This document shows, one piece after another, positions 8,325-17,709 of a DNA stretch of 64,000 nucleotides (positions within the stretch are counted from its first letter, which is position 1; each line of letters begins with the position of its first letter). The stretch spans positions 1 through 64,000 of the forward strand of contig CAJXJK010000011.1 of assembly GCA_913054135.1 (NCBI GenBank), read 5' to 3'. The position numbers were made by a program, and so were the translations under genes. A model generated the notes under the pieces. That model saw nothing but the letters and a program-made list of their open reading frames with translations. It did no database searches and was not told the DNA's origin. This DNA is from an uncultured Flavobacteriales bacterium (GTDB taxonomy: Bacteria; Bacteroidota; Bacteroidia; Flavobacteriales_D; Crocinitomicaceae).

Positions 8325-8968
8325 TAAGGTGCAATTCTAAATTGCCTCCAAGAATCTCCTTCTTTCTGATAACAAAGCCTGTCGTGAAGTCTTCCTAACC
8401 TACCTTGCCAGAATTCAAAGTATTGAGGTTTTATAAGATATCCTCCCCAATGCGGTGGTCTTGGAACTTCATTCGGATATTTTTCTTCAAAATGTTTAAC
8501 TCTTTCTTCAAGTGATAAACGATTATCAATCTCTGACGATTGTTCTGAAGCCCAAGCTCCGATTTGAGATATCCTTGGTCTTGAAGCAAAATAATCATCT
8601 GAAATAATAGAATCTATTTTCACCGCCTCTCCCTCAATTCTAACTTGTCGTTCTAAAACATCCCAATAAAACAGACCGGCTACTTTATGGTTTTTTAGAA
8701 TTTCGCTTCCTTTTCGGCTCAAGTAATTTGTGTAGATGATGAATCCTTCAGAGAGCAATTCTCTCATGTAAACTATTCGTGAAGATGGCTGCCCATCCTT
8801 ATCTACAGTGCTTAGCACCACAGCATGCGGATCGGCGGCATTTTTTTCATGTGCATCTTGGTACCACTGATTAAAAAATAGCATAGGGTCTTCATGAATA
8901 AAGCCATCTAGTTTGTCTTTATCAAAATCTCGCCTATTGTTGCGTGTTTTGTCTAAGTGGTCAGACAT
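8324..8968 (-). CDS. pdxH: Pyridoxamine 5'-phosphate oxidase
   Basis: FMN-dependent oxidase that makes pyridoxal 5'-phosphate from pyridoxamine or pyridoxine phosphate. The 214 residues match the family length. Typical features are the FMN-site region SSRIVYMRELLSEGFIIYTN, the WDVLERQVRIEG strand pair, PRPPHWGGY, and the C-terminal WQGRLGRLHDR signature ending in RIAP. It lies 5 bp downstream of the DUF4494 gene and overlaps the glycosyltransferase start, so three genes form one operon. Confidence is high from motif order and length. Confidence 0.96.
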   Translation of the reverse strand: MSDHLDKTRNNRRDFDKDKLDGFIHEDPMLFFNQWYQDAHEKNAADPHAVVLSTVDKDGQPSSRIVYMRELLSEGFIIYTNYLSRKGSEILKNHKVAGLFYWDVLERQVRIEGEAVKIDSIISDDYFASRPRISQIGAWASEQSSEIDNRLSLEERVKHFEEKYPNEVPRPPHWGGYLIKPQYFEFWQGRLGRLHDRLCYQKEGDSWRQFRIAP

Positions 8969-8973
8969 AGGTC

Positions 8974-9498
8974 TTACTCTTCTTCACCTGCTGCGTAAGC
9001 AACATTGATGTTAGGAGAATTTATTTCACCTTCTTCTTCACCTGTTGTTGGCTCATAATCTGCCAATGCTTCAGGGTCATAAGGAAAAATCTCTACGATT
9101 TGAGTTAAAGAGATAGCTGGAATCTCATAAGTAACCATTAAACCTTTAAGACTTTCTTCAATTCTTTCGTAAGCCTCTTTCAAATCTTTTGCTGAAACTA
9201 AATAGTTGTTATTTACTTTCTTCTCTTTACCAGAGTCAGCATCTTCAGATACGTAACTTACCTTTGCTTTGTAGTAATTATCAGCATCATCATATTCGAA
9301 GATGTCTGCGAAATCAGTTTTAGCGATTGAAGTCACTAAAAACTCACCTCTTACATATTCTCCAACTTCTTTGTAGATTCTTGCTTCAGCTTCAGTGAAA
9401 GACATTGAGCTTATCAAATAAGGCTCAGTCACTCTCTTTAGCGTTCCGTCTTGAAATTCTTTTGTAAATTTTACTTTGATTGTATACCAACTATTCAT
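8974..9498 (-). CDS. DUF4494 domain-containing protein
   Basis: A 174-residue cytoplasmic protein of the Bacteroidota family DUF4494, recognisable by the N-terminal MNSWYTIKVKF and repeated SAKDLKEAYERI-type helices. Two tandem alpha/beta units are visible: residues 1-80 with SFTEAEARIYKEV and 80-150 with SAKDLKEAYERIEESL. This suggests an internal duplication. The last 25 residues are acidic and low-complexity. Function is unknown. It is the first gene of an operon with pdxH and the glycosyltransferase. Confidence 0.85.
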   Translation of the reverse strand: MNSWYTIKVKFTKEFQDGTLKRVTEPYLISSMSFTEAEARIYKEVGEYVRGEFLVTSIAKTDFADIFEYDDADNYYKAKVSYVSEDADSGKEKKVNNNYLVSAKDLKEAYERIEESLKGLMVTYEIPAISLTQIVEIFPYDPEALADYEPTTGEEEGEINSPNINVAYAAGEEE

Positions 9499-9552
9499 TT
9501 ATGTCAATTTTATTAAGGATTTGCCTTCAAAAAAGGCGGACACAAATATAGC

Positions 9553-10635
9553 TTAAAATTCATAAATTTCACCATTCCACCATACCCAAAATGATGATGG
9601 CCCCATTCTCATGACAATGGTGTTTCCGTGAAGCTCCCAACTTTGAACTTTGCTTCTGGTAATATCAATTTCTTTTCCTCTAACAAAGGCGCTTACTCCG
9701 CCCCATTGATTGTTATATGCAACTATTCCGTTATCGGCTTGGTAATTTTTGACTGTAGTATTAAAGATTTGATACAATTCCATCTGATACCAAATTTTAG
9801 TGATACCTACATCTTGAAATATCACCATTGAATCAGTCACATTCACATTTTGAAGATCAAAGCCAAGCTCCATTGTTTCTTCTTCTCTAAAGACCTTGTG
9901 GGTCTCAGAGGCATCCATATAATAAATGAAGTTGTCTCCACATGAATATCTCAAGGCATGTTGCGGTTCAACATCAACCATATAGCCATTATCAAATGCT
10001 GCAAAGGTTCCGCTTTGAGGATCATTGAATGCAATAACATCTTGTCCCGTTTGATAATTCACGGCTTGATTAGTTGAAACCAGATTGGTAAAACGTCCAT
10101 GCCAAAAGGCTGAACTGTTTCCTGCATTATCTCTATAAACGAATACATTACTCCCAACCTCATTTGGCATCAATGGATAATTACCCACAACCATAGCAAC
10201 TTCTTTCACTTCGTCTTGATAATAATATTTCAAATATCCTCCAATATTATCTTGCCATACAACTATACTATCTCCGACAGCAACTGATCTTGCCGTTGAA
10301 GTCAAGACGTGCTTTACTCCTTGATCAAAGAGTCTTAGAACTGATGCTGTTTGAACAACAAGTAGATTGTCAGTGTCATAAATGGCACTATAGGTTTGTG
10401 CTACTCTTGTTTTCTGGCCGTAAAAGTCAACATAAACATCTCCTTTTGAATCTACAAAGCATATGTATTGATTCTCAATGTGCAGCTCTCTTGTAGGTTG
10501 ATAGTATATCTGCGTAACAACTCCTTTATCAAACTTATAGAGTCTATTATTTTGATCAGTAAATGCTGACAAATTCTGAGCAATGGAATTACCACTCAAT
10601 AGAATCAATAATGTTAGAAGAAATAGTTTATTCAT
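9553..10635 (-). CDS. Secreted repeat protein, possible beta-propeller
   Basis: A 360-residue protein with a clear signal peptide (MNKLFLLTLLILLSGNSIAQ). The mature part consists of recurring units of about 45-55 residues. Each has a tyrosine- or valine-rich strand, a short turn and a phrase of the type G..xAFxxGxxxxI. Examples are GTFAAFDNGYMVDV, GGVSAFVRGKEIDI and FWVWWNGEIYEF at the C-terminus. This pattern is typical of a beta-propeller or beta-strip fold. I recognise no named family. There is no type IX sorting domain, so a periplasmic location is likely. A terminator lies between it and the upstream protease gene on the same strand. Confidence 0.7.
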   Translation of the reverse strand: MNKLFLLTLLILLSGNSIAQNLSAFTDQNNRLYKFDKGVVTQIYYQPTRELHIENQYICFVDSKGDVYVDFYGQKTRVAQTYSAIYDTDNLLVVQTASVLRLFDQGVKHVLTSTARSVAVGDSIVVWQDNIGGYLKYYYQDEVKEVAMVVGNYPLMPNEVGSNVFVYRDNAGNSSAFWHGRFTNLVSTNQAVNYQTGQDVIAFNDPQSGTFAAFDNGYMVDVEPQHALRYSCGDNFIYYMDASETHKVFREEETMELGFDLQNVNVTDSMVIFQDVGITKIWYQMELYQIFNTTVKNYQADNGIVAYNNQWGGVSAFVRGKEIDITRSKVQSWELHGNTIVMRMGPSSFWVWWNGEIYEF

Positions 10636-10651
10636 TTTACAAATCTATTAC

Positions 10652-10687
10652 AAAAAAAATGCCACCCTGATAACAGAGTGGCATTTA
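10652..10687 (-). terminator. Rho-independent terminator after protease gene
   Basis: AAATGCCAC (10658-10666) pairs with GTGGCATTT (10679-10687). The minus-strand transcript then reads into a run of eight T. It separates the 527-aa subtilase from the secreted repeat protein. Confidence 0.85.
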
Positions 10688-10710
10688 AACGAATGAATCG
10701 TAATATTATT

Positions 10711-12294
10711 CTATTTAGCCATTTCCATTGCCATCTCTACAGCATTGTAAACATTGGCAATTTTTCCAGTTTCACACAATGCCTTGAAAGGCACCATCTT
10801 CGTGTCACCAGGAAGCGGAGTTTCCATATCAGAAACGTCTTGTCCTGATTTTAAAATGATGTCTCTAATTTGGAACATTGTAAGCTCTGGGAAGTAACCT
10901 TTTAACAATGCAGCCACACCTGAAACCATTGGACAAGCCATTGAAGTTCCTTGTGTTTCGTAGTACTCACTTTGTGGTACCGTAGACATAATCTCTAAAC
11001 CTGGAGCATAAATATCAACATGCTTTTCAGAATAGTTTGAGAAAGAAGCCGCTAAGTTTTTCTTGTATCTAGTTGAAGCTCCAACTTCAATCCAGTTTGA
11101 AAATTCTTTGCTCATAGAAGGGTAAGTTGGTGAAGGGAAGTTTCCGTTCTCTCCGATATCCATTCCTGAGTTACCAGCAGCATGTACTAAAAGCACACCT
11201 TTTTCTTCAGCATATCTAATTGCAGCAATAACCTCTTCTTGATAAGGAGAATAAGCTTTACCAAAACTCATTGAACAAATTTGTGCTCCGTTATCAACAG
11301 CATATCTGATAGATAAGGCGATATCTTTATCTCTCTCATCTCCATCAGGAACAGCTCTTAACACCATGATTTTTACATTATCAGCAACACCATCATTACC
11401 TTTTCCGTTTCCTCTAGTTGCAGCAATAATTCCCGAACAGTGAGTACCGTGTAAAGCGTCTGGTCCTTCAACATTGTTAGACCCGTAATTAACATCAGAA
11501 AAATCTCCAGGAGTATCTCCAGTTATTTTACGCTCATCTAATTCAAGATTGTAGTGATAATCTAATTGACCTTGGAAGTAAGGAGCATATCTCTCTAAAG
11601 CTTTTAAAGAAAGACCTTGACCATAAATACCCATCATTGTTTGAGCATCTGCATCTTCAGGATTTTTCTTCATGTATTTCTTAAGATCTTTAACTGTATA
11701 GTCATCACCTAAAGTTTTCTTTAAATTAGCATCAGCGGCAGAACCTTTTTCCATCATCATGTTAACCATTGGAATCGTCTTTTCAGCTTGCTCTCTTGAT
11801 TTCTCAACTTTAGCTTTAACTTCCATGTATTCAGCCCAATCAGCCTTGTCAGCATCAGCAATATCTGCTTCTGTTTTACCATCAAACTTCTTAGTATACA
11901 TTGCATATAACCTTGTCATTTCTAACTGAGTATGCTCAATATCTTCTCCATCAGGATTCCCTAAGAAACTCCATCCGTTCACATCATCAATGTATCCGTT
12001 ATTATCATCATCAATTCCGTTTCCTGGAATCTCATCAGCATTTACCCAAATACTCCCTTGAAGATCTTCGTGCTCAATATCAACACCAGAATCGATTACA
12101 GCTACAACAACTGCTTCAGATTTTTTATCTTTCAATAGTTTGTCATACGCTTTATCAGTACTCATACCGTATTTACCGCCATTGTACCAATTCAATTTCT
12201 TTTTGTCATAGTCATCTACACTCTTCATTTGCGCACCTGCAGTATAAGAGGCCAGCATCAAAACAGCTAGAGATAATTTAGTCATTCTTCCCAT
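10711..12294 (-). CDS. Subtilisin-like serine protease (S8) with long internal insertion
   Basis: A 527-residue exported protease. A signal peptide ends near AGAQ (residues 19-22). The catalytic triad is complete: D68 in VIDSGVD, H282 in HGTHCSG and S451 in GTSMACP, with oxyanion Asn375 in AAGNSG. Asp and His are normally 30-50 residues apart in subtilases. Here they are 214 apart because of a charged helical insertion at roughly 115-260, rich in K, E, D and M. A calcium-like acidic loop (GNGIDDDNNGYIDD, 91-104) precedes it. There is no type IX sorting tail, so the protein is probably periplasmic. The start may be Met1 or Met4. Confidence 0.9.
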   Translation of the reverse strand: MGRMTKLSLAVLMLASYTAGAQMKSVDDYDKKKLNWYNGGKYGMSTDKAYDKLLKDKKSEAVVVAVIDSGVDIEHEDLQGSIWVNADEIPGNGIDDDNNGYIDDVNGWSFLGNPDGEDIEHTQLEMTRLYAMYTKKFDGKTEADIADADKADWAEYMEVKAKVEKSREQAEKTIPMVNMMMEKGSAADANLKKTLGDDYTVKDLKKYMKKNPEDADAQTMMGIYGQGLSLKALERYAPYFQGQLDYHYNLELDERKITGDTPGDFSDVNYGSNNVEGPDALHGTHCSGIIAATRGNGKGNDGVADNVKIMVLRAVPDGDERDKDIALSIRYAVDNGAQICSMSFGKAYSPYQEEVIAAIRYAEEKGVLLVHAAGNSGMDIGENGNFPSPTYPSMSKEFSNWIEVGASTRYKKNLAASFSNYSEKHVDIYAPGLEIMSTVPQSEYYETQGTSMACPMVSGVAALLKGYFPELTMFQIRDIILKSGQDVSDMETPLPGDTKMVPFKALCETGKIANVYNAVEMAMEMAK

Positions 12295-12420
12295 TACTTA
12301 AAATTTAGTTTTTTATAAATGTATTCAATCTTTTCTATTCAACTAAGAAGTTCTTCATAAAAGGTAAATATGAGCTGATAACCGTTCAATAATCAGTTTT
12401 AAGTAAATGGATAGAAACTA

Positions 12421-12454
12421 AAAAAGGCCCCTAATCCAATATTAGAGGGCCTTT
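12421..12454 (-). terminator. Rho-independent terminator after CDGSH gene
   Basis: AAAGGCCCCTAAT (12423-12435) pairs, with one mismatch or bulge, with ATTAGAGGGCCTTT (12441-12454). A minus-strand T run comes from A residues at 12420-12425. It lies 15 bp downstream of the CDGSH protein stop. Confidence 0.75.
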
Positions 12455-12468
12455 AGGAAAACGTAATT

Positions 12469-12705
12469 TTAAAGTTTTGAATGACTTCCGTCACAGAAGG
12501 CCCCGTTTGCAGAATGCTTGCATCCGCACCATGCTACGGTCTTCTTTTCTTCAACCTTCTCAATGATAGGAGTAAAATCGGAACCAGTGTGTGAACCATC
12601 ACAATATGGTTGTTTAGAACTTTCACCGCATGAGCACCAGGCATGAGTACCGGCTTCTACTTCAATTACCATAGGTGATTTTTGAGGAATTTTTGGTTTT
12701 GACAT
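12469..12705 (-). CDS. CDGSH iron-sulfur domain protein with two motifs
   Basis: A 78-residue protein with two CDGSH-type 2Fe-2S binding motifs. The first, CSCGESSKQPYCDGSH, fits the family consensus exactly. The second, CGCKHSANGAFCDGSH, has alanine in place of the conserved proline. Each should hold one 2Fe-2S cluster through three Cys and one His. Proteins of this type take part in redox or iron-sulfur handling in the cytoplasm. I chose ATG 12705 over an upstream TTG at 12723 because it begins MSKPKIPQK directly before the domain. It is a single-gene transcript. Confidence 0.88.
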   Translation of the reverse strand: MSKPKIPQKSPMVIEVEAGTHAWCSCGESSKQPYCDGSHTGSDFTPIIEKVEEKKTVAWCGCKHSANGAFCDGSHSKL

Positions 12706-12844
12706 AATGTATTTTTGTGACAAGATACAAATTTAGATGTTTAAACATGTAATTTAAGGACGCATATTTTTTTATACACTCTCAAATGCGTACTTTAGCA
12801 AACCAATTAAGTATTTGTAACGTCTTAGTTATCAAACCAGGATC

Positions 12845-15406
12845 TTGAAAACAGTAATTAGTGTAATACTTTTATTTGTTGTGCAATTAAGTTTTGCGCA
12901 AAGGTCTGATGATGGAGAAAGCATTTCATTCAGAAATTACAAATCCAAACACCCAGATAAAACTGTGGATTTTGCAGTCAAAGCAAACCTTTCTGATTTA
13001 TCAAAGGTTCCTAATCTTAAGTATAAGTACAGCAATAACGGATGGCATTTTGTAAGATGTACTCCAAACTCTGTCAGCTCCTTATTAGAGCAAAACTTAA
13101 TTGATCAAATCTATTTTGAACCTGTTCAATCTCATTTATTAAATGACAGTATGAGGGTTTGGACTAACATTGATTCAGTTTTAAATGGAGAGTCTCCTTT
13201 GAATTCATCATATACAGGAAAAGACATTATAATAGGATACATTGATACCGGCATTGATTATAATCATGCAGATTTCAAAAATGCAGACGGAAGTACAAGA
13301 GTAATCTATTATTGGGATCAAACTTTGCCTTATGATATGACATTAACGCCAGTGAAATATGGATACGGTCAGGTTTGGGATTCAATTTCAATTAACAATC
13401 TGACTTCTGCCTCTCTTGATAATAATGCGCACGGAACAACAGTTTCTGGAGCTGGTTCTGGAAACGGACTTGCAAATGGAGCAAATAAAGGTGCCGCACC
13501 TGAAAGTGATATTATCATTGTGGAGACCTCATTGGGAGTTGCTAATTGGACTTTGACAGTCGCAGATGGAGTTGACTATATATTCTCAATGGCCGATACA
13601 ATGGGAAAACCGGCAATTGTCAATACTAGTATTGGTACTTATTTCGGTAGTCATGACGGTAACGATCCAGCAGGATTGGTGATTGATAGTTTATTAGATG
13701 ACAAAGCAGGACGTATTGTGGTAGCCGCAGCCGGAAACTCGGGTGCACAAGGAAAATATCATTGTGGAGGTACAGTTGATGCAGACACTTCATTTACTTG
13801 GGCTGAAGTAAATATGACTTCTTACTTTGGATCTCCTGCATGTTATTTTGATTTATGGACAGACACTTTAGATTTTCAAAATGTTAACTTTTCATTTGGT
13901 GCCGATAATCCAAGTCCGACTTTTGATTTTAGAGGAAGAACGGCATTTTACAATATTCAATCGCTTCTTAATACAACCACATATGATACCATTAAAGTTA
14001 ACGGTAACGTATTAGCGCCAGTGGAGTTTTACTGTGAAGAGGTGAATGGTAATTATCACATTGAGGCAATTCTTCAAAACATTGATTCAACTTCTTATTT
14101 GTACAGATTTGAAACGGTTGGTTCAGGTAAATATGATATTTGGTCAGGAGCTTGGCTTGGTGGATCTGATTTCAAAAGCACAGGTCTACCAACAGTTGGT
14201 GACTTCCCTCCTATTGCTCATTATCACGCTCCTGATAGTTTGATGACTACTGTGAGCTCATGGACATGTTCTCCAAAAGTAGTTACAGTAGGGAATTTCG
14301 TAAACCAAAAGACCTACATAGATTTTAACCTTGATACTTTTGTTGGAACTCCTGATCCGGGATGGCTAAGTGCAAACTCTTCAAAGGGACCAAACAGACA
14401 TGGTGTTGTAAAGCCTGATGTTGCTGCACCTGGAGATTTAATTCTTGCTGCTTGCCCTTTGTGGCTATCAACTTCATTGCAAGGTTCTAACCCTGGTATG
14501 TTGGCAGAAGATGGACATCATGTAAGAAATGGTGGAACTTCAATGGCTTCTCCCGTCATTGCAGGAATTGCCGCACTGTACTTAGAGAAGTGCCCAACTT
14601 CAACTTATCAAGATTTTCTTGATGATTTACATGACTTGGCTTATGAAGATTTTCAAACTGGTTCAACACCTAACTATGCTTATGGATATGGAAGAGTTGA
14701 TGCCTTTGAATTATTGACGAATACCAACTTTGATGCCTTTATTGTTGGAGACACACTAATTTGTGAAGACCCTATTAATCTTCAAACACTGGCAGATAAC
14801 TACGACAGCTATTTATGGAGCACGACTGAAACAACATCATCTATATCTCTTGACGAAACAGACACAATCACAGTTCAAGTAACAAATCAACAGGGATGTG
14901 GTTCTGATTCTGACACACTATTTGTTGTAAAGGGAGAACTTCCTACCTTCCCTATTATCAATGAAATTGGCGGAGGATTAATCACTTCACCAGCAGATTC
15001 TGTTCAATGGTATTATAATGGAGCTCCAATAGATAGCTCAAATTCGCAATATTATAATCCAGACACCTCAGGAATTTTCACTGTTGAAGTTTTCGGTCCT
15101 GAAGGATGCTCTTACCTCTCTGATCCTTATGAAGTAGATTATACTCAAATTGAAGAGCTAGATGAGAATGAATTTATCATACTACCTAATCCATTCAAAG
15201 ACTTTTTCAGCATTATAAAAAGTGATTTGAACGACATAAGCTTCTTCGTTACTGATTTATCAGGTAAGCAGGTATACAATTATACCGAGGTCAATTCTTC
15301 TGATTTATTCATAAATGTTGATTTAAGTTCTCACGAAGGAGGCATCTACTTTTTAACCATTTATTATTCTGAGAACTTCAATACTTTTAAATTGATAAAA
15401 GAGTAG
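12845..15406 (+). CDS. Secreted subtilisin-like protease with type IX sorting domain
   Basis: An 853-residue exported protease. The signal peptide is MKTVISVILLFVVQLSFAQ. The catalytic residues are D134 (YIDTGID), H196 (NAHGTTVSG) and S566 (NGGTSMASP), with oxyanion Asn298 (AAGNSG). About 270 residues separate Asn and Ser, which suggests an inserted beta domain at roughly 305-480. Residues 640-770 look Ig-like or PKD-like. The last 75 residues (ILPNPF..., YFLTIY..., FKLIKE) match a type A type IX secretion sorting domain, so the protein is likely exported to the cell surface or medium. Translation must begin at TTG 12845: no ATG or GTG lies between it and the in-frame stop at 12818. Confidence 0.92.
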   Translation: MKTVISVILLFVVQLSFAQRSDDGESISFRNYKSKHPDKTVDFAVKANLSDLSKVPNLKYKYSNNGWHFVRCTPNSVSSLLEQNLIDQIYFEPVQSHLLNDSMRVWTNIDSVLNGESPLNSSYTGKDIIIGYIDTGIDYNHADFKNADGSTRVIYYWDQTLPYDMTLTPVKYGYGQVWDSISINNLTSASLDNNAHGTTVSGAGSGNGLANGANKGAAPESDIIIVETSLGVANWTLTVADGVDYIFSMADTMGKPAIVNTSIGTYFGSHDGNDPAGLVIDSLLDDKAGRIVVAAAGNSGAQGKYHCGGTVDADTSFTWAEVNMTSYFGSPACYFDLWTDTLDFQNVNFSFGADNPSPTFDFRGRTAFYNIQSLLNTTTYDTIKVNGNVLAPVEFYCEEVNGNYHIEAILQNIDSTSYLYRFETVGSGKYDIWSGAWLGGSDFKSTGLPTVGDFPPIAHYHAPDSLMTTVSSWTCSPKVVTVGNFVNQKTYIDFNLDTFVGTPDPGWLSANSSKGPNRHGVVKPDVAAPGDLILAACPLWLSTSLQGSNPGMLAEDGHHVRNGGTSMASPVIAGIAALYLEKCPTSTYQDFLDDLHDLAYEDFQTGSTPNYAYGYGRVDAFELLTNTNFDAFIVGDTLICEDPINLQTLADNYDSYLWSTTETTSSISLDETDTITVQVTNQQGCGSDSDTLFVVKGELPTFPIINEIGGGLITSPADSVQWYYNGAPIDSSNSQYYNPDTSGIFTVEVFGPEGCSYLSDPYEVDYTQIEELDENEFIILPNPFKDFFSIIKSDLNDISFFVTDLSGKQVYNYTEVNSSDLFINVDLSSHEGGIYFLTIYYSENFNTFKLIKE

Positions 15407-15449
15407 TACCTATTGGTTTTATAGCTATTTTTACCCAAATTTTTTTTGA

Positions 15450-15905
15450 ATGGATATTAAAGGAATCATTGCAATTTCAGGTAAACCTGGGTTATTTAAA
15501 GTTGCTGCTCAAGGGCGTAACAACATCATTGTTCAATCATTGGATACGGGAAAGAAATTTCCAGCCTTTGCGTCAGATAAGATATCTGCGCTAGAAGACA
15601 TTTGTATCTATACATATGAAGAAGATGTTCCTTTAGTTGAAGTTTACACAAAACTTGCAGAGAAAGAAGGATATAAGAAATCTATCAGTCACAAAGAGGC
15701 ACCAGTAAAGCTTAGAGAACATATTCAAACTTACTTGCCAGACTATGATGAGGATAGAGTTTATGATCAAGATTTAAAAAAGTTATACCAGTGGTACAAC
15801 CTACTTTGTGATAACGGTCTTGTTGTAAAAGAGAAAGAAGAAAAACCAAAAGCAAAGGCTAAGCCGAAGGCAAAAGCAAAGAAAGCAGCTGAAGAAGAAG
15901 AATAA
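15450..15905 (+). CDS. DUF5606 domain-containing protein
   Basis: A 151-residue cytoplasmic protein of the Bacteroidota family DUF5606. The N-terminal 50 residues (GIIAISGKPGLFKV, FPAFASDKISALEDICIY) form a small beta domain. Residues 60-130 are helical (LREHIQTYLPDYDEDRVYDQDLKKLYQWYNLL). The last 20 residues are a low-complexity Lys/Ala/Pro tail ending in EEEE, which may bind nucleic acid or be disordered. Function is unknown. It follows the subtilase by 43 bp and is followed by a strong terminator. Confidence 0.85.
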   Translation: MDIKGIIAISGKPGLFKVAAQGRNNIIVQSLDTGKKFPAFASDKISALEDICIYTYEEDVPLVEVYTKLAEKEGYKKSISHKEAPVKLREHIQTYLPDYDEDRVYDQDLKKLYQWYNLLCDNGLVVKEKEEKPKAKAKPKAKAKKAAEEEE

Positions 15906-15929
15906 ATCATTCTTCACATAAAATATTAA

Positions 15930-15962
15930 GAACGCTTCTCAATTTGGGGAGCGTTTTTTTTT
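15930..15962 (+). terminator. Rho-independent terminator after DUF5606 gene
   Basis: AACGCT (15931-15936) pairs with AGCGTT (15950-15955), followed by eight or more T. It ends the subtilase/DUF5606 transcript. Confidence 0.8.
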
Positions 15963-16002
15963 AACTTTAATCCAGATAGTAATCGTCACAACAATTGATT
16001 AA

Positions 16003-17709
16003 ATGAAAGTAAATCGAAAACCAAGAATATTTATAGCAGAAGATTTAAAAATTGAGAAATGGGAAGACGTTCAACCCTATTTTGAAACTCTTTTATCTGA
16101 AGAAATTGACTCATTAGATGCATTCAAGTTATGGCTTGCAAAAAACAGTGAATTAGAAGCTGTTCTTGAAGAAGATATGGCTTGGCGATATATCAACATG
16201 ACTATTGACACTACAAATGAATCAGCCGACAAGGCTTACAAAACATTTGTAACTGAAATCAACCCTAAGTTGGCAGAGCCATCAAATCAATTGAATGAGA
16301 AATTGAACAACAGTCCTTTCAAATCAGAACTGACGGACAATGCAAACAAAATTTATTTTCAAAAAATTCAAACTGCGATTGATTTGTTTTGTGAAGAAAA
16401 TATCCCTCTGCAATCTAAATCTCAAACATTGGGACAAGAATACAGTGGAATTATCGGAGCTCAACTTATTACATATAAAGGGAAAGAATTAACGTCACAA
16501 CAATCAGCTAAGTTCTTGAAAGATCCCGACAGAAATGTTCGTAAAGAAGTATATGAATTGTTGGTTGAAAGAAAAAGACAAGATCACGATAAGCTAGAAG
16601 ATATTTTTGACCAATTGATTGCCATAAGACATGAGATTGCAACCAATGCAGGCTTTGATAACTTTAGAGATTATAAGTTCAAAGCAATGAACCGATTTGA
16701 TTATGACGTTCAAGATTGTTTTGACTTTCATGACTCAATTGAAGAACATATAGTTCCGATTTACAAGAAAATTCAACAAGCAAAACTAGATAAATTTGGC
16801 TTTGAAAAATTCAAACCTTATGACGCTAGTGCTGACCCAGAGGGTAAGCAACCACTAAAACCATTTGAAAACGGAGAGCAACTTCTAAATCAAACGATCG
16901 AAGTTTTTGACAAAGTGGATAGCTATTTTTCTGATTGTTTGAGGACCATGAAAGAAATGGGACACCTTGACTTAGATTCAAAAAAAGGGAAAGCTCCTGG
17001 AGGATACAACTACCCTCTCTACGAAATCGGAATTCCGTTCATTTTCATGAATGCTGCAGGATCAGCTAGAGATGTAATCACAATGGTTCATGAAGGAGGA
17101 CATGCAGTTCATTCATTTTTAACGAAAGACTTAGAATTGACTTCATTTAAGAGCTTTCCATCAGAAGTTGCTGAGCTCGCTTCAATGTCTATGGAATTAT
17201 TAAGTATGAAGTACTGGGAAACCTATTACACTTCTGATGATGATTTAAAAAGAGCAAAAAAGGAACACTTAGAATCTATTTTGATGGTGTTACCGTGGGT
17301 AGCGACAATTGATGCATTTCAACATTGGATATACGAAAATCCAACTCATAGCAGAGATGAAAGAACTGCTAAGTGGTTAGAACTGGGTAAAAGATTCGGA
17401 ACTGGTTTAACTGATTGGGATGGATACGAAGATGCCAGAGACTACTCTTGGCATAAACAACTTCACCTTTTCGAAGTTCCATTTTACTATATTGAATACG
17501 GATTCTCGCAACTAGGAGCATTAGGTGTTTGGAAAAATGCTTTAGAAAATGAGTCAGGCGCTATTGAAAAATATAAAGCTGGGCTTTCATTAGGATATAC
17601 CGAAGACATAAAGACCATCTATAAAACGGCAGGTGTTCAATTTGATTTCTCTTCTTCAAACATTAAATCAATTTCAGAAATGATCGTCAATCAGCTTGAA
17701 AAGATTTAA
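16003..17709 (+). CDS. M3 family oligoendopeptidase (PepF-like)
   Basis: A 568-residue cytoplasmic zinc metallopeptidase that cleaves oligopeptides. The zinc-binding HExxH is HEGGH at 363-367, in the M3 context MVHEGGHAVHSFL. The downstream glutamate ligand lies in the SEVAELASMSMELL helix. The N-terminal region is all-helical, as in PepF. There is no signal peptide. Length (about 560-600) fits the family. Its stop codon overlaps the start of the barstar-like gene by one base (TAATG), so the two are translationally coupled. Confidence 0.93.
   Translation: MKVNRKPRIFIAEDLKIEKWEDVQPYFETLLSEEIDSLDAFKLWLAKNSELEAVLEEDMAWRYINMTIDTTNESADKAYKTFVTEINPKLAEPSNQLNEKLNNSPFKSELTDNANKIYFQKIQTAIDLFCEENIPLQSKSQTLGQEYSGIIGAQLITYKGKELTSQQSAKFLKDPDRNVRKEVYELLVERKRQDHDKLEDIFDQLIAIRHEIATNAGFDNFRDYKFKAMNRFDYDVQDCFDFHDSIEEHIVPIYKKIQQAKLDKFGFEKFKPYDASADPEGKQPLKPFENGEQLLNQTIEVFDKVDSYFSDCLRTMKEMGHLDLDSKKGKAPGGYNYPLYEIGIPFIFMNAAGSARDVITMVHEGGHAVHSFLTKDLELTSFKSFPSEVAELASMSMELLSMKYWETYYTSDDDLKRAKKEHLESILMVLPWVATIDAFQHWIYENPTHSRDERTAKWLELGKRFGTGLTDWDGYEDARDYSWHKQLHLFEVPFYYIEYGFSQLGALGVWKNALENESGAIEKYKAGLSLGYTEDIKTIYKTAGVQFDFSSSNIKSISEMIVNQLEKI

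Noticed and set aside
11901-12281. 126-residue plus-strand open frame inside the subtilase gene
   Set aside because: It is antisense to the subtilase and its translation (many H, Q, L, S) is typical of shadow frames.
12755-12795. ACGCAT...ATGCGT inverted repeat upstream of the T9SS subtilase
   Set aside because: The arms are only six bases with a loop of more than 20 bases, which is expected by chance in an AT-rich gap.
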